This document shows, one piece after another, positions 8,831 to 18,572 of a stretch of 48,061 bases of DNA. Every line of letters begins with the position of its first letter. Within the stretch, counting starts at the first letter, position 1. The notes beneath the pieces were generated by a model. That model did no database searches, had not been told where the DNA came from, and saw only the letters and a program-made list of their open reading frames with translations. The stretch is from Planctomycetaceae bacterium (GTDB lineage Bacteria > Planctomycetota > Planctomycetia > Planctomycetales > Planctomycetaceae): the NCBI GenBank assembly GCA_020850695.1, contig JADZEF010000053.1:1-48061 (forward strand), given 5' to 3'. The translations under genes and the position numbers were made by a program.

Positions 8831-10483
8831 TCACTTCCACGGGTTCCCTTCAGGCGTCGCGCAGCGCTCATCAACCACGATCCGCTCAGGCTTCGGTCCC
8901 GCATACACCCACAGCATTTCCATCGTGCTGTTCGATTCGTTGATGAAGTAGTGGACGCGTCCGCGCGGCTGCAGGGCGGTCGAACAGTCGCTCATGGTGT
9001 AGTGGCGGCCCTCGACCACGCACTTCGCGACGCCGGAGATAATGCAAATCGACTCATCGAAGTCGTGCACGTGGGCGGGGAGCCGGCCGCCGGGATGGAA
9101 CAGCCCGTAGCCGCCGCTCATCTCGATCCCCGGCATCAGCGTGTCATTGAAGCAGTCGATGAACTCGGCGTTCGGGCCGGGCGTCATCCGCTTCGCGGTG
9201 GCGAAGCGATTGACCCGCTCGCCCCCCGGCTGGCCGGTCGAGTCTTCGGGCATGGCCCGCTTGGGGAAAAACTTGTCGACCAGCGTGCGGGTGGGGGAGT
9301 CGCTCGCCATCGCGATGTGGAAGACCGCCGGTTCGCTGCTGGACCGGTTGCGGGCCGAGTGGGCCATTCCGGCCGGAACCACGACGTTGTCGAGCTTCTT
9401 GAGCGTGTAGGCCCGCCCTTCCACCTCGACCGTCGCCGATCCCTGCAGCAGCGTGATCGACTCGCTGAAGGGGTGCGTGTGCATCGGCAGTACCGCTCCG
9501 GGCGAGAACGTGACGATCCCTGTCGTCAGATTCTTGGCGCGGTTGTGGTTGCCCACCAAGCATTCGAAATTCACGCCGCGTGAGATCTCGATGTGCTTCC
9601 CCGAGCCGACCGGATTCATCACTTCGGGACGATCGGGACGCATCGACTCCGGCGGACGCGGCAACGGTGGGACGGCGGCCGGACCGGCCGGCACCAGCGA
9701 AGCCTGTACCGCACGGTCGCGTCCGAACGTCGCCAGCGCGCCCTTCAGCGAGCGGAACAAGAGCCCCGTATCGAGCCCCAGCCCGATCATGCGGAAGCCC
9801 TGCTGCTGCCGCTCGCGGAGGTTGTCGTTGCTCGTCGCAATCAGCCCGCAGTTCCGCCCGGACCGCCGGATGGTGTCCTTCATCTGCAGGATCTGCTCCG
9901 CGACTCCCGGCCCTTCCCACTGCCCGCGGTGGCCGGCGGTCGACGAGAAATCGGCGGGGCCGAAGAACATCAGCTCGACCCCCGGCACCTGGCACATCAA
10001 AGGCACTTGGCGGACCGCCTTCACTGTTTCGATGATCGGCACCACCAGCACGTGCTCGTTCGCCTCGGCCGTGTGCTCGACGAAGCACTGCCCCCAGCAC
10101 GTCGCCCGCTCGGCCCCGATTCCGCGCAAACCTTCCGTGGGGTACTGAGCGAAGGCGACCGCCTGCCGGAGCTGGTCGGCCGACTCGATCCACGGAACGA
10201 CGACGCCGTCCGCCCCGATGTCGAGCGCCCGCTTGATGAGCCCGACGTTGAGCTCGGCGATCCGCACGAGCGTGACGGTGTCGCTGCGGACGGCCGCCCG
10301 CAGATGTTCAACCACTTCCTTCCAGTCGAGATGGCCGTGCTCGGCATCGATGACCACCCAGTCGAGCCCGAGCGCGACGGCCATCTCGGTAATGGTGGGG
10401 GATTCCAGTGTCACCCACAGCCCGAACACGGGTTGGTCGGCCGCCAGCTTGCGTCGCAGAGCACGAATCGCGGAGGTTTTCAT
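8831..10483 (-). CDS. HpcH/HpaI-type aldolase fused to two cupin domains
   Basis: A 550-residue fusion. Residues 1-260 form an HpcH/HpaI class II aldolase (2-keto-3-deoxy-sugar acid / hydroxy-oxo-heptanedioate type): catalytic His49 in VVIDAEHGHLD, metal-ligand Glu152 in PIIETVKAV and Asp178 in FFGPADFS. A Pro-rich linker (about 265-290) leads to cupin 1 (about 295-395; His335, His337, Glu341, His375) and cupin 2 (about 440-530; His471, His473, Glu477, His511), each with a complete metal-binding set. HpaI enzymes cleave 4-hydroxy-2-oxo acids to pyruvate (or a homologue) and an aldehyde and are normally about 250-270 residues. Double cupins resemble sugar-acid isomerases or dioxygenases, so one protein may carry consecutive catabolic steps, but the substrate is unknown. 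The gene starts with ATG at 10483 and ends 435 bp before the RidA-like gene. Confidence 0.88.
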   Translation of the reverse strand: MKTSAIRALRRKLAADQPVFGLWVTLESPTITEMAVALGLDWVVIDAEHGHLDWKEVVEHLRAAVRSDTVTLVRIAELNVGLIKRALDIGADGVVVPWIESADQLRQAVAFAQYPTEGLRGIGAERATCWGQCFVEHTAEANEHVLVVPIIETVKAVRQVPLMCQVPGVELMFFGPADFSSTAGHRGQWEGPGVAEQILQMKDTIRRSGRNCGLIATSNDNLRERQQQGFRMIGLGLDTGLLFRSLKGALATFGRDRAVQASLVPAGPAAVPPLPRPPESMRPDRPEVMNPVGSGKHIEISRGVNFECLVGNHNRAKNLTTGIVTFSPGAVLPMHTHPFSESITLLQGSATVEVEGRAYTLKKLDNVVVPAGMAHSARNRSSSEPAVFHIAMASDSPTRTLVDKFFPKRAMPEDSTGQPGGERVNRFATAKRMTPGPNAEFIDCFNDTLMPGIEMSGGYGLFHPGGRLPAHVHDFDESICIISGVAKCVVEGRHYTMSDCSTALQPRGRVHYFINESNSTMEMLWVYAGPKPERIVVDERCATPEGNPWK

Positions 10484-10848
10484 CGAGCGCTCGAAAGAAC
10501 CATCAGAGGCCGGAAAGTTTCCCCAGACATCCCGGTTTTCGGGGACGGGGCGGCCGTCAGCGGTTCATCATTCGAGAATCGTCCGTTCATGACCAGCGAC
10601 TGCCACCGATTTCGGGTGGCGGGTCGTGCCCCGTGCGAAATCTGGTCCACAGGCGGATAGCGCGGGTGTTACCGCCTCTCCTCATCCGGCAAGATGATTG
10701 CGCGGTCGCGATCCATTGGCCGGACCACGACCTGGCAGATGTTGCGGGTGAATCCCTCGCCATACGCGGTCACCAGATTCGAGCCCCACACCAAGCCCGC
10801 TCCGCCGAGTCGGAAATTGTCCCCGGACCGCCGGGCGAAAGACGACCA
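10484..10848. other. Intergenic spacer without recognisable features
   Basis: This 365-bp spacer separates the aldehyde dehydrogenase from the aldolase-cupin gene on the minus strand. I see no gene, hairpin with a T-run, or repeat family member here. It should hold the promoter of the aldolase-cupin gene, but no convincing -35/-10 pair stands out. Confidence 0.5.
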
Positions 10849-12390
10849 TCAGCCCTTCACGTCGAATATGACGCCCTGCGCCAGAGGCAGGGCGTCGCCG
10901 CCGTTGATCGTGCAGGTCTGCCGCCGCATGTAGGCCTTCCAGGCGTCCGATCCCGCTTCGCGGCCGCCGCCCGTCTCTTTCTCGCCGCCGAACGCTCCGC
11001 CGATCTCGGCCCCGGACGTTCCGATGTTGACGTTCGCGATCCCGCAATCGCTGCCAGCGGCCGAGAGAAACCGTTCGGAATCGCGGAGACTGTCGGTGAA
11101 GATCGCCGATGACAGCCCCTGCCGGACGCCGTTGTTCGCCGCAATCGCCTCGTCGATCGTCCGATACGTCATGACATAGAGAATCGGAGCGAACGTCTCT
11201 TCGCCGACGATCGGCATGTCGGCCCGCGCTCGCACCAACGCGGGGGTGACAAAGTATCCGGGGCGTTTCAAGCGTCCCCCCCCGCACACCACTTCGCCCC
11301 CCTGAGCCTTTGCCTCCTCGAGTGCCCGTTGCATCGCCTGGACCGAGGCTTCGCTGATCAGTGGTCCCATCAGTGTGCCCGGTTCGCCCGGATCGCCGAT
11401 GGGGATGCTGGCATAGGCGGACTTCAGTCGAGAGAGGAATCCTTCGGCAATCGACTCGTGCACCAGGAGTCGTCGGAGCGTCGTGCAGCGCTGCCCGGTC
11501 GTGCCGACGGCGGCGAACACGATTCCACGTAGGGCGAGGTCGAGGTTGGCGCTCGGGGTCAGGATGACCGCGTTGTTGCCGCCGAGTTCGAGCAGCGTGC
11601 GGCCGAGTCGCCCCGCCACGACGGCCCCCACCTTACGTCCCATGGCACAGCTGCCGGTCGCCGAGACGAGCGGGACACGCTCATCAGCGGCCAGCCATTC
11701 CCCCGCTTCAATGCCCGCCCCGACGCACAAGGGGAACAGTCCCCCCAGTGCGGGCTCGGTGGGGAATGTCTCGCGGACCGTGTGCTGCAGGATGTGCTGC
11801 ACGGCGATGGCGGTGAGCGGCGTCCGTTGCGACGGCTTCCAGACCGTGGCGTTCCCGCACACCGTCGACAACATCGCATTCCAGGCCCAGACCGCCACGG
11901 GAAAGTTGAATGCCGTCAACACGCCGACGATGCCGAGCGGATGCCATTGCTCGAACATGCGGTGTTGCGGGCGTTCGCTGGCGATTGTCAGACCGTACAA
12001 CTGCCGCGAGAGGCCGACGGCGAAGTCGGCCATGTCGATCATTTCCTGGACTTCCCCTTCCCCCTCGGAAAGGATCTTGCCGGTTTCGAGCGTCACCAGG
12101 AGTCCGAGGTCTTGTTTGTGGTCGCGCAGCGCCTGACCGAATCGGCGGATCAGCTCGCCGCGCTGCGGGGCGGGAACAAGCCGCCACCGCAAGAACGCGG
12201 CCTGGGCTGCGGCGAGGCACAGGTCGTACTCGGCTCGCGACGCGGTCCGGACGCGAGCGAGGCTTTTCGCCGTCGCGGGATTGATCGATTCGATCGCCGT
12301 CCCGGTCCCATCGAGCCAGCGATCGGAGAAGACTCCGCTCACTTCGGAAGCGAGTCCAAGACGGCCGAGGAGTTCGGATGGGATAGTCAT
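10849..12390 (-). CDS. ALDH7-like aldehyde dehydrogenase (aminoadipate-semialdehyde type)
   Basis: A 513-residue NAD(P)-dependent aldehyde dehydrogenase. Catalytic Cys302 sits in GTTGQRCTTLRR and the general base Glu268 in LLELGGNNAVI; the Asn of the oxyanion hole is in TAFNFPVAVW and the cofactor motif in LVSATGSCAMGRKV. The GGNN variant, the GQRCTT context and the C-terminal SDAWKAYMRRQTCTIN signature point to the ALDH7/antiquitin group, whose members oxidise alpha-aminoadipic semialdehyde in lysine catabolism. Length is normal for the family. The substrate is inferred from family likeness only; no other lysine-degradation gene is near. It precedes the aldolase-cupin gene by 365 bp on the same strand, so co-transcription is possible but not shown. 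Confidence 0.9.
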   Translation of the reverse strand: MTIPSELLGRLGLASEVSGVFSDRWLDGTGTAIESINPATAKSLARVRTASRAEYDLCLAAAQAAFLRWRLVPAPQRGELIRRFGQALRDHKQDLGLLVTLETGKILSEGEGEVQEMIDMADFAVGLSRQLYGLTIASERPQHRMFEQWHPLGIVGVLTAFNFPVAVWAWNAMLSTVCGNATVWKPSQRTPLTAIAVQHILQHTVRETFPTEPALGGLFPLCVGAGIEAGEWLAADERVPLVSATGSCAMGRKVGAVVAGRLGRTLLELGGNNAVILTPSANLDLALRGIVFAAVGTTGQRCTTLRRLLVHESIAEGFLSRLKSAYASIPIGDPGEPGTLMGPLISEASVQAMQRALEEAKAQGGEVVCGGGRLKRPGYFVTPALVRARADMPIVGEETFAPILYVMTYRTIDEAIAANNGVRQGLSSAIFTDSLRDSERFLSAAGSDCGIANVNIGTSGAEIGGAFGGEKETGGGREAGSDAWKAYMRRQTCTINGGDALPLAQGVIFDVKG

Positions 12391-12414
12391 GACGACGGGT
12401 CGGATTGCGGATGT

Positions 12415-12485
12415 GGCACGGGCACTCCTGCCCGTGAGTCAGGATCAAGGAACAGATTTCGCACGGGCAGGAGTGCCCGTGCTAC
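12415..12485. repeat. REPIN-like element, copy 2 of the CACGGGCA family
   Basis: The left palindromic arm at 12415-12436 and inverted right arm at 12461-12485 match the element at 1466-1536 in sequence and in total length (71 bp). The right end is CTAC; the left end reads GTGG, one change from GTAG. It lies between the starts/ends of two minus-strand genes (ALDH and tadA). Confidence 0.7.
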
Positions 12486-12515
12486 CGCGACGTCAAACGC
12501 CTCTCGTGGTGCGGT

Positions 12516-13004
12516 TTACTTCTTGCCCAGCGCCCGCTGGGCGGCAAAGAATTCCTGAAGGATCGCTTTACATTCTTCGCGCAGAACGCCGCCGAGAACA
12601 GTGGCGGTGTGGTTGAGCCGCGGGTCGTTGGTGATCTGGTAGAGCGTGTGGCAGGCTCCCCCCTTCGGGTCGGTCGTGCCATAAACCACCGTCGGAATTC
12701 GCGACTGCACGATCGCCCCCGCACACATCGGGCACGGTTCGAGCGTCACGTAGAGCGTGCAATCGAGAAGCCGCCACGAGCCGAGGGCCTCCGCCGCCTG
12801 CGTGATCGCGATCATTTCGGCGTGGGCTGTCGGGTCCTGCAGAGCCTCGCGCTGGTTGTAGCCCTCGGCGATGATGCGGTCGTCATGCACGATCACTGCT
12901 CCGACCGGCACTTCGTTCGCGTCGAATGCGATGCGTGCCTGGTTCAGGGCCTGCCGCATCCAGCGGTCGTGGCGTTGAAAGGTGACGTCGGCAACATCGA
13001 TCAC
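12516..13004 (-). CDS. tadA: tRNA-specific adenosine deaminase TadA
   Basis: TadA converts adenosine 34 of tRNA-Arg(ACG) to inosine. This 162-residue protein shows the zinc-deaminase signature: TAHAEMIAI with the catalytic HAE, and [11 protein letters not shown] supplying the two cysteine ligands, in the usual order and spacing. The C-terminal helix ends in KK. Several starts are possible. I use the GTG at 13004 (then [12 protein letters not shown]), since the longer ATG form at 13088 adds an Arg-rich stretch that looks like promoter region; an internal ATG at 12959 would give the minimal domain. The gene is divergent from ispG with about 216 bp between them. Confidence 0.9.
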   Translation of the reverse strand: MIDVADVTFQRHDRWMRQALNQARIAFDANEVPVGAVIVHDDRIIAEGYNQREALQDPTAHAEMIAITQAAEALGSWRLLDCTLYVTLEPCPMCAGAIVQSRIPTVVYGTTDPKGGACHTLYQITNDPRLNHTATVLGGVLREECKAILQEFFAAQRALGKK

Positions 13005-13220
13005 AGCGGGGCCTCGGAGCAGGAACGGTCGACATCGGTGGTGGGCGAGAAGGCGGCGGGACGCCCCAGTATAGCGGAGTTGCGTCACTCCCGATCCGCT
13101 CGGACATGGCCATCGCGGTGGTGCTGTGGGCGTTTCCGGCCGGGTTGCTTAGAATGTCGGTGGAAGCCGCCTTGTGTGAACGGCGCGCTTCGTTCTCTTC
13201 TTCCTGGAAGGATTCGCTCA

Positions 13221-14360
13221 GTGGATCTGCCTCGCAATCCGACGCGCCCCGTCCGCGTCGGCTCGGTGACCATCGGCGGCGGTCAGCCCATCGCCGTCCA
13301 GAGCATGACGGCCACCAAGACGACCGATATCGATGCGACCGTCGGCCAGGTGAACGATCTTTTGGCCGCGGGGGCCGACGTCATCCGCATCGCCGTCGAC
13401 AGCCGCAAGGACGCCGAAGCCCTCGCCGAAGTCCGCCGACAGACGCGGGCCAATCTCTCGGTCGATCTGCAGGAGAATTACCGCCTCGCCGAGGTCGTCG
13501 CCCCGCACGTCGACAAGATCCGCTACAACCCCGGGCACCTGTATCACCACGAGCGCGAGAAGCCGTGGCAGGAGAAGGTGAAGTACATTGCCCAGGTGGC
13601 CCGGGACCACGACTGTGCCCTGCGGGTCGGCGTCAACTGCGGGTCGGTCGATCCCGCTCAGGCCGAGAAGTACGGCGAGGACGACTCGATCACGCCGATG
13701 CTCGAGAGCGCCTGGGAGCATTGCGACCTGCTCGATTCGATCGGCTTCGAGCGGTACTGCGTGTCGCTGAAGGATTCGGATCCGAAAAAGGTGGTCGAGG
13801 TCAACCGCCGCTTCTCGGAGCGTCGTCCGGATGTCCCGATTCACCTGGGCGTGACCGAAGCCGGTATCCCGCCGGACGGCATCATCAAGACTCGCATCGC
13901 CTTCGAGCAGCTCATCAGCCGCGGCATTGGCGACACGATCCGCGTTTCGCTCACGGTTCCGAATCCGCGCAAGAAGGAAGAGATTGCCGCAGGCCGTCAG
14001 ATCCTGGCCGACATCGCTGCGGGACGCGTCCGCTCATTCGTCGACTTCGGACTCCCGACGCTCAACATCATCAGCTGTCCGAGCTGCTCGCGGGTGGAGA
14101 ACGAGGCGTTCGTTGAACTGGCCGAGCAGGTCAAGGAGATGACCCAGTACGCGAAGGACCACAAAATCACGATTGCCGTGATGGGTTGCCGCGTGAACGG
14201 CCCCGGCGAGACCGACGACGCCGACCTGGGGCTGTGGTGCGGTCCGAACTTCGTGAACCTCAAGAAGAGAAGCGTCGAGCTGGGAGCTTTTCCTTACGAT
14301 GTGATTCTCGGAAAGCTCAAGCAGGAACTGGATGCTCTGATCGCGCTGCAGCGAGCGTGA
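13221..14360 (+). CDS. ispG: 4-hydroxy-3-methylbut-2-enyl diphosphate synthase IspG (GcpE)
   Basis: IspG is the iron-sulfur enzyme of the MEP isoprenoid pathway that reductively converts MEcPP to HMBPP. The 379-residue protein has the TIM-barrel N-terminus ([29 protein letters not shown]) and the C-terminal [4Fe-4S] ligands Cys286 and Cys289 (SCPSCSR) and Cys323 ([10 protein letters not shown]), followed by the conserved Glu330. Length matches the short bacterial IspG form. The start is a GTG at 13221 preceded by the Shine-Dalgarno GGAAGGA; a longer in-frame extension runs antisense across tadA and is rejected. It is a single-gene unit. Confidence 0.97.
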   Translation: MDLPRNPTRPVRVGSVTIGGGQPIAVQSMTATKTTDIDATVGQVNDLLAAGADVIRIAVDSRKDAEALAEVRRQTRANLSVDLQENYRLAEVVAPHVDKIRYNPGHLYHHEREKPWQEKVKYIAQVARDHDCALRVGVNCGSVDPAQAEKYGEDDSITPMLESAWEHCDLLDSIGFERYCVSLKDSDPKKVVEVNRRFSERRPDVPIHLGVTEAGIPPDGIIKTRIAFEQLISRGIGDTIRVSLTVPNPRKKEEIAAGRQILADIAAGRVRSFVDFGLPTLNIISCPSCSRVENEAFVELAEQVKEMTQYAKDHKITIAVMGCRVNGPGETDDADLGLWCGPNFVNLKKRSVELGAFPYDVILGKLKQELDALIALQRA

Positions 14361-14409
14361 ACAGAGTGATTTTCGGTTGGAAGCGGGGTCGCGGAAAAGA
14401 CGACCATCC

Positions 14410-15819
14410 TCAGGCGAGGATCTCTTCGATCGCGCGGCCGCCGTGGGCGATGGCGTAGGGACGGTCGTTGTCGTAGACCTTCATCTCGGGGTCGATGCCG
14501 AGGAGCGTGTAGATCGTCGCGCAGATGTCGCTCGTGCTGACAGGCTTGTCCTTCACGTAGGCGGCCTGCCCGTCGGAGGCTCCGTGGATGGTTCCGCCCT
14601 TGATGCCGGCTCCGGCGAAGACCACGCTGTAGGCGTAGGTCCAGTGGTCGCGTCCCGCATTCTTGTTGACCTGCGGGGTGCGGCCCATGTCGCTCATCAG
14701 CACGACGAGCGTTTCATCGAGGAGGCCGGTTTCTTCCAGCTCGCCAAGGAGGGCCGTCCAGGTCAGGTCGAGGCTGGGGAGGGCCCCGCGGAGCCAGCCG
14801 AAGTTGTCGGCGTGGGTGTCCCACGAGTTGTCGCCGGGGAAGTCCCAGGTGACGTTTACGAAGCGGACGCCGGCTTCGACCAGCCGCCGCGCGATGAGGG
14901 CGCTCGAACCGAAGAGCGTGCGGTCATACTTGTCGCGGAGAGCGGCCGGGGCCGTGCTGAGATCGAAGGCGCTTTTCAACTTCGTTGACGTGAGAAGTCC
15001 CAGCGCCCGCTGCTGGATGCGGTTGACGTCATCGAGGCCGCCGCCTGATTCGAGCTGCTTCTGATGGCGGTTGAACTGCTGGAGCAGTCCCTCGCGGGCT
15101 TCGAGGGCGTCGAGCGTGATGCCGTCGGCCAGCCGCGTGTTCCGCGAGAGGAACGGCTCGCCGTCGAGCATCTTCATGCGGCCGACAGTCTTGTGCTTGG
15201 TCTTGTCGAACTCGGAAAAGAGGGGATCGTACCGCTTGCCGATGAACCCCGCATACGGCCCCGGATATCGGACCGTTCCCCCCGCGTTGCCGGCCCCCGC
15301 ATAGTTGGGAAGGTAGATATAGTCGGGCAGGTCCTTCGTGGCGGGACGCAGGAACTCGCACACCGACCCCATGCTGGGGGGATAGGTGTCCTTGGTGCTG
15401 GTGATGTCGGCCAGGGCCAGTTCGAGACCGGTATAACTGGGGAGCGGGTTGTGGCAGCCTGCCTTGTGGTTCACTGAGCGGACGATGGCCGTCTTGTGCA
15501 TCCACTTCGCCGACTGCGGGAGCAACTCGCCGATCTCGATGCCGGGGACGTTCGTGGCGATCGGCCGGAACTCGCCGCGGATGTTGTCCGGGGCCTCGGG
15601 CTTGAGGTCGTACATGTCCTGCGTGGGGGCGCCGCCCAGCAGGTACATGAGGATGACGCTCTTGGCCTTCCCCGGCCGCGTGTGCCCCTTCTCTTCGAGG
15701 GCCATCAGGCTGGGGAGGTTGAACGCTCCGCCGAGGAGCGAGAGGGCTCCCGCCTTCAGAGTTTCGCGCCGCGTCATTCCGTCGCAGAGCCGTCGCCGGC
15801 TGCCCAGCATCGTGATCAT
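14410..15819 (-). CDS. DUF1501 secreted protein (copy 1)
   Basis: This 469-residue protein belongs to DUF1501, a sulfatase/alkaline-phosphatase-like family greatly expanded in planctomycetes. A twin-arginine-type signal is visible near the N-terminus (MTRRETLKAGALSLLGG). The core contains LMYLLGGAPTQDMYDLK, WDFPGDNSWDTHADN and LMSDMGRTPQVNKNAGRDHW, all typical of the family. The ATG at 15819 is chosen because AAAGGGG lies just upstream. It is the second gene of a probable two-gene unit with the DUF1549/DUF1553 protein 161 bp upstream, a pairing seen repeatedly in planctomycetes. The biochemical role is not established; the pair is often proposed to process sulfated polymers or act at the cell surface. 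Confidence 0.93.
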   Translation of the reverse strand: MITMLGSRRRLCDGMTRRETLKAGALSLLGGAFNLPSLMALEEKGHTRPGKAKSVILMYLLGGAPTQDMYDLKPEAPDNIRGEFRPIATNVPGIEIGELLPQSAKWMHKTAIVRSVNHKAGCHNPLPSYTGLELALADITSTKDTYPPSMGSVCEFLRPATKDLPDYIYLPNYAGAGNAGGTVRYPGPYAGFIGKRYDPLFSEFDKTKHKTVGRMKMLDGEPFLSRNTRLADGITLDALEAREGLLQQFNRHQKQLESGGGLDDVNRIQQRALGLLTSTKLKSAFDLSTAPAALRDKYDRTLFGSSALIARRLVEAGVRFVNVTWDFPGDNSWDTHADNFGWLRGALPSLDLTWTALLGELEETGLLDETLVVLMSDMGRTPQVNKNAGRDHWTYAYSVVFAGAGIKGGTIHGASDGQAAYVKDKPVSTSDICATIYTLLGIDPEMKVYDNDRPYAIAHGGRAIEEILA

Positions 15820-15870
15820 GGGGAACCCCTTTGGGGGGAAAAATGAAATCCGAAATTCCAATGTCGAAGG

Positions 15871-15946
15871 AAACTCAAAAGGGCCGAAATGTCAAAAAGG
15901 AATCTCGTTTCGCCCACCTTTTGAGTTTTGACCTTTTGACATTTCC
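15871..15946. repeat. Interleaved inverted repeats between paired genes
   Basis: Two inverted pairs are interleaved rather than nested: AAACTCAAAAGG (15871-15882) pairs with 15917-15928, and the GAAATGTCAAAAAGG stretch (15886-15900) pairs, with one bulge, with 15932-15946. Both cannot form as simple nested hairpins at once. The segment lies between the DUF1549/1553 and DUF1501 genes and is AT-richer than its surroundings. Confidence 0.55.
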
Positions 15947-15980
15947 TTAGACATTTGTTTTTCGACCTTCGACCTTCCGC

Positions 15981-18572
15981 CTAATGCCGGAACAGGAACT
16001 CGTTCGTGTTGAGCAACGCCCAGTGAATGTCTTCCCAGGCGGCCCGCTGGTCGGACGCCTGTTGCACGTGATTCAGAGCGGTCCGGGTCTCATCGGGGAC
16101 TGGTCTGCGTGAGAGCGTGGCGAGGAACAGCTCGGTCACCATCTCTTCGTCCGGGGCCTTTCGCTCCATCAGCTGGCCGATTCGGTTTTTGGGAGCGCGG
16201 ACCTTTCCGAGCAGGAAATCTCCATTCTTCACTTCGAGCGCCCGGGCGAGGTTGATGTCCCCTTCCCGTTCGCATTCGCAGGCCGCCTCGCGAGCGGGCT
16301 GGCCGAACGACTTGAGGAAGGGATGACGATCCCACGAGGCGTAGCGCCCGCCGGTGTAGATCACCTGACCGTCGGGGAGCTGCGTCGCCCGCGTGCCGGC
16401 TGGAACGCCGGTGAACTCTTCGGGCTGGGCCGTCGCATCACAGATTGCGTCGAGCAGCACCTCGGCGGTAAGCCGCTTTCGCTTCACCAGGGCGTGCGAG
16501 AAATACTTCTCGTCGGTCTGGTTGCTGGTGTTGCTGTGCGTGCTGAGTTGATAGGTCCGCGAGTTCGCGATGGAGCGGATGATGTATTTGACGTCATAGT
16601 TGCGGGCGATGAACTCCTTCGCCAGACCATCGAGAAGCGGGTCGTTGACCGGCGGGTTCGAGTCGCGGAAGTCATCCGGCGGGTCGACGATGCCGCGGCC
16701 CAGCATGTGATACCAGAGGCGGTTGACGATCGCCTTGGCGAAGAACGGGTTCTTGTCCGACGTGATCTGCTCGGCCAGGGCGAGGCGACGGTCGGTGTCG
16801 GCGGGGATCTCGGTGGCCGGCATCCCGAGAACCTTCGGGGCCATCGTCTTCCCCGAGTTCGGATTGACGGCTTCGCCACTCGATCCGGAGAAGATGACGA
16901 GCGAATTCTCGCGGAGCTGCCACGGATAGTTCTGCGGGGGGAGTCCCGGGAACTCGGCGTCGGGTTTGGCCTTCAATCGCGAGAAGAAAGCCGCCATGTG
17001 GTGGTAGTCGTCCTGGGTCCACCGCTCGAACGGGTGGTTGTGGCACTGGGCGCACTGCAGGCGGATGCCGAGGAAGAGCTGGGCGGTCGACTCGGCGAGC
17101 CCTTGCGGGTCGCGGACCACGGCCGCTCCGTTGTTGTAAGGGCCGCGGTAATAGTTGGCGGGCGGATTGCTGAACGTGCTGCCGCTCGCGGTCAGCAGTT
17201 CCTGGACGACCTTGTTCCAGGGGGTGTTGCGGTCGATGTGCGTGCGGAGCCATTCGCGATAGGCGTGGCTCCCTTTGATCTGAATGGTGAGCCGGTTCGA
17301 CCGCAACACGTCGAGCCACTTGTGGGCCCAGAAATCGGCGTAGTCGGGACGATCGAGCAGCGCGTCGATCAGCCGCGCCCGCTTGTCGGTGGTCGTATCG
17401 GCGAGGAACTCGCGGACGTCGTCGGGCTTCGGCAGCACCCCGCACAGATCGAGGTGAACCCGGCGGACGAACTCCTCATCGGTGCAGAGTTCCGAGGGCA
17501 GGATGTTGAGCATCCGGAGCTTGTCGAAGACGTGCCGATCGATGTCGTTGTGTTGCGGCGGATTGGTCCAGGCGAAGTCGGCCTTCGGCTCGAGATAGGT
17601 GAGGCGAACACACTCGATGATGTCACAGTAGCGGCAGAGGATGGCGACCTCGCCCCGCTGCTTCAGCTCGACGAGGCCGTTGGGGTCGACCGTGGCGGTC
17701 GTCTCGTCGCTGCAGCTGAAGGCGGTGAGCCGCGTGACATCGCGGACGGTTCCATCGGCGAAGTGAACCAACACGGCGAGCTGCTGCCAGCGGGCCGGAG
17801 CGAGCGTGACGCGACTTCCCGGAAGGATCTCGACCTTCTTCAGGGCGGGGAGCGTCGAGGGGTCATCCTTCAATCCTTCGGCCAGCCACGTTCGGATGGC
17901 TTCGGCGGGGACCTTGTTGGATGAGAGGAGCCGGGGGCCGCCTTCGTGGGCGACGACTCCGAGTCCCTTCTTGAGGATCAGGCTCGCGTCGGGGTCAAAG
18001 CGATCGGTGCGGCGACTGAGGGCGGAGTGAGTCAGCTCAAGGTAGTCGGCGGGCGGGTTGTAGCCGCGCAAGCTCAGCTTGAATCCGCCGCGCCCGCTCG
18101 GAATGCCGTGGCACGCCCCCTGGTTGCAACCCGCGACGTTGAGGGCCGCGATGAAATCGTGCCGGAAGCTCGTCGGCCGGGGGTTGTCGAAGTTCGTGAT
18201 CTCGACGGGGATCGATGTCTTCTGCTGCCCCGCCTGAATGGTGAGCGTTGCGGTGCCCGTCTTCAGCGGCTTGACGAGTCCGCCCGGGCTGACCGAGACG
18301 ATGCCTGCGGGCTCCACTTGCCATGTGCTGAGTGGCGTCAGGTCGCGCTTGCTGCCGTCCGAGTAGCGGCCCATCACGAGGATCTGCTGCAGATCGGGGG
18401 GACCGGCGAGTTGAATCCGCGGCGGATGAACGGCCAAGGCCACCGGTTGGCCGATGAGCGCCGCTCGCTCCTCGGCCGCTTCCGGAAGTCCCGCCATGGC
18501 CGACGCGGTCGACATGACCAGCCCGGCCAGGGCCAACACGCTGCGCAGCGACACGATCGAGGAGGCTTTCAT
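15981..18572 (-). CDS. DUF1549/DUF1553 protein with bacterial Ig-like domain
   Basis: An 863-residue secreted protein. A signal peptide covers residues 1-28 (ends STASAMAG). A Big_2-like domain spans about 45-127 (GLVKPLKTGTATLTIQA), then a CNQGACHG motif at 149-156 resembling a degenerate haem site. DUF1549 follows at about 345-545 with CAQCHNHPFERW near residue 508, and DUF1553 at about 600-850 (IVNRLWYHMLGRGIVDPPDD). Such proteins are planctomycete hallmarks and usually pair with DUF1501, as here. The CxxCH motif could bind haem c, which would imply periplasmic redox chemistry; function is unknown. Confidence 0.93.
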   Translation of the reverse strand: MKASSIVSLRSVLALAGLVMSTASAMAGLPEAAEERAALIGQPVALAVHPPRIQLAGPPDLQQILVMGRYSDGSKRDLTPLSTWQVEPAGIVSVSPGGLVKPLKTGTATLTIQAGQQKTSIPVEITNFDNPRPTSFRHDFIAALNVAGCNQGACHGIPSGRGGFKLSLRGYNPPADYLELTHSALSRRTDRFDPDASLILKKGLGVVAHEGGPRLLSSNKVPAEAIRTWLAEGLKDDPSTLPALKKVEILPGSRVTLAPARWQQLAVLVHFADGTVRDVTRLTAFSCSDETTATVDPNGLVELKQRGEVAILCRYCDIIECVRLTYLEPKADFAWTNPPQHNDIDRHVFDKLRMLNILPSELCTDEEFVRRVHLDLCGVLPKPDDVREFLADTTTDKRARLIDALLDRPDYADFWAHKWLDVLRSNRLTIQIKGSHAYREWLRTHIDRNTPWNKVVQELLTASGSTFSNPPANYYRGPYNNGAAVVRDPQGLAESTAQLFLGIRLQCAQCHNHPFERWTQDDYHHMAAFFSRLKAKPDAEFPGLPPQNYPWQLRENSLVIFSGSSGEAVNPNSGKTMAPKVLGMPATEIPADTDRRLALAEQITSDKNPFFAKAIVNRLWYHMLGRGIVDPPDDFRDSNPPVNDPLLDGLAKEFIARNYDVKYIIRSIANSRTYQLSTHSNTSNQTDEKYFSHALVKRKRLTAEVLLDAICDATAQPEEFTGVPAGTRATQLPDGQVIYTGGRYASWDRHPFLKSFGQPAREAACECEREGDINLARALEVKNGDFLLGKVRAPKNRIGQLMERKAPDEEMVTELFLATLSRRPVPDETRTALNHVQQASDQRAAWEDIHWALLNTNEFLFRH

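Noticed and set aside
12609..13220. An N-terminal extension of IspG by about 204 residues
   Set aside because: It runs antisense over tadA, has no IspG homology and a GTG with a good Shine-Dalgarno begins the real protein at 13221.
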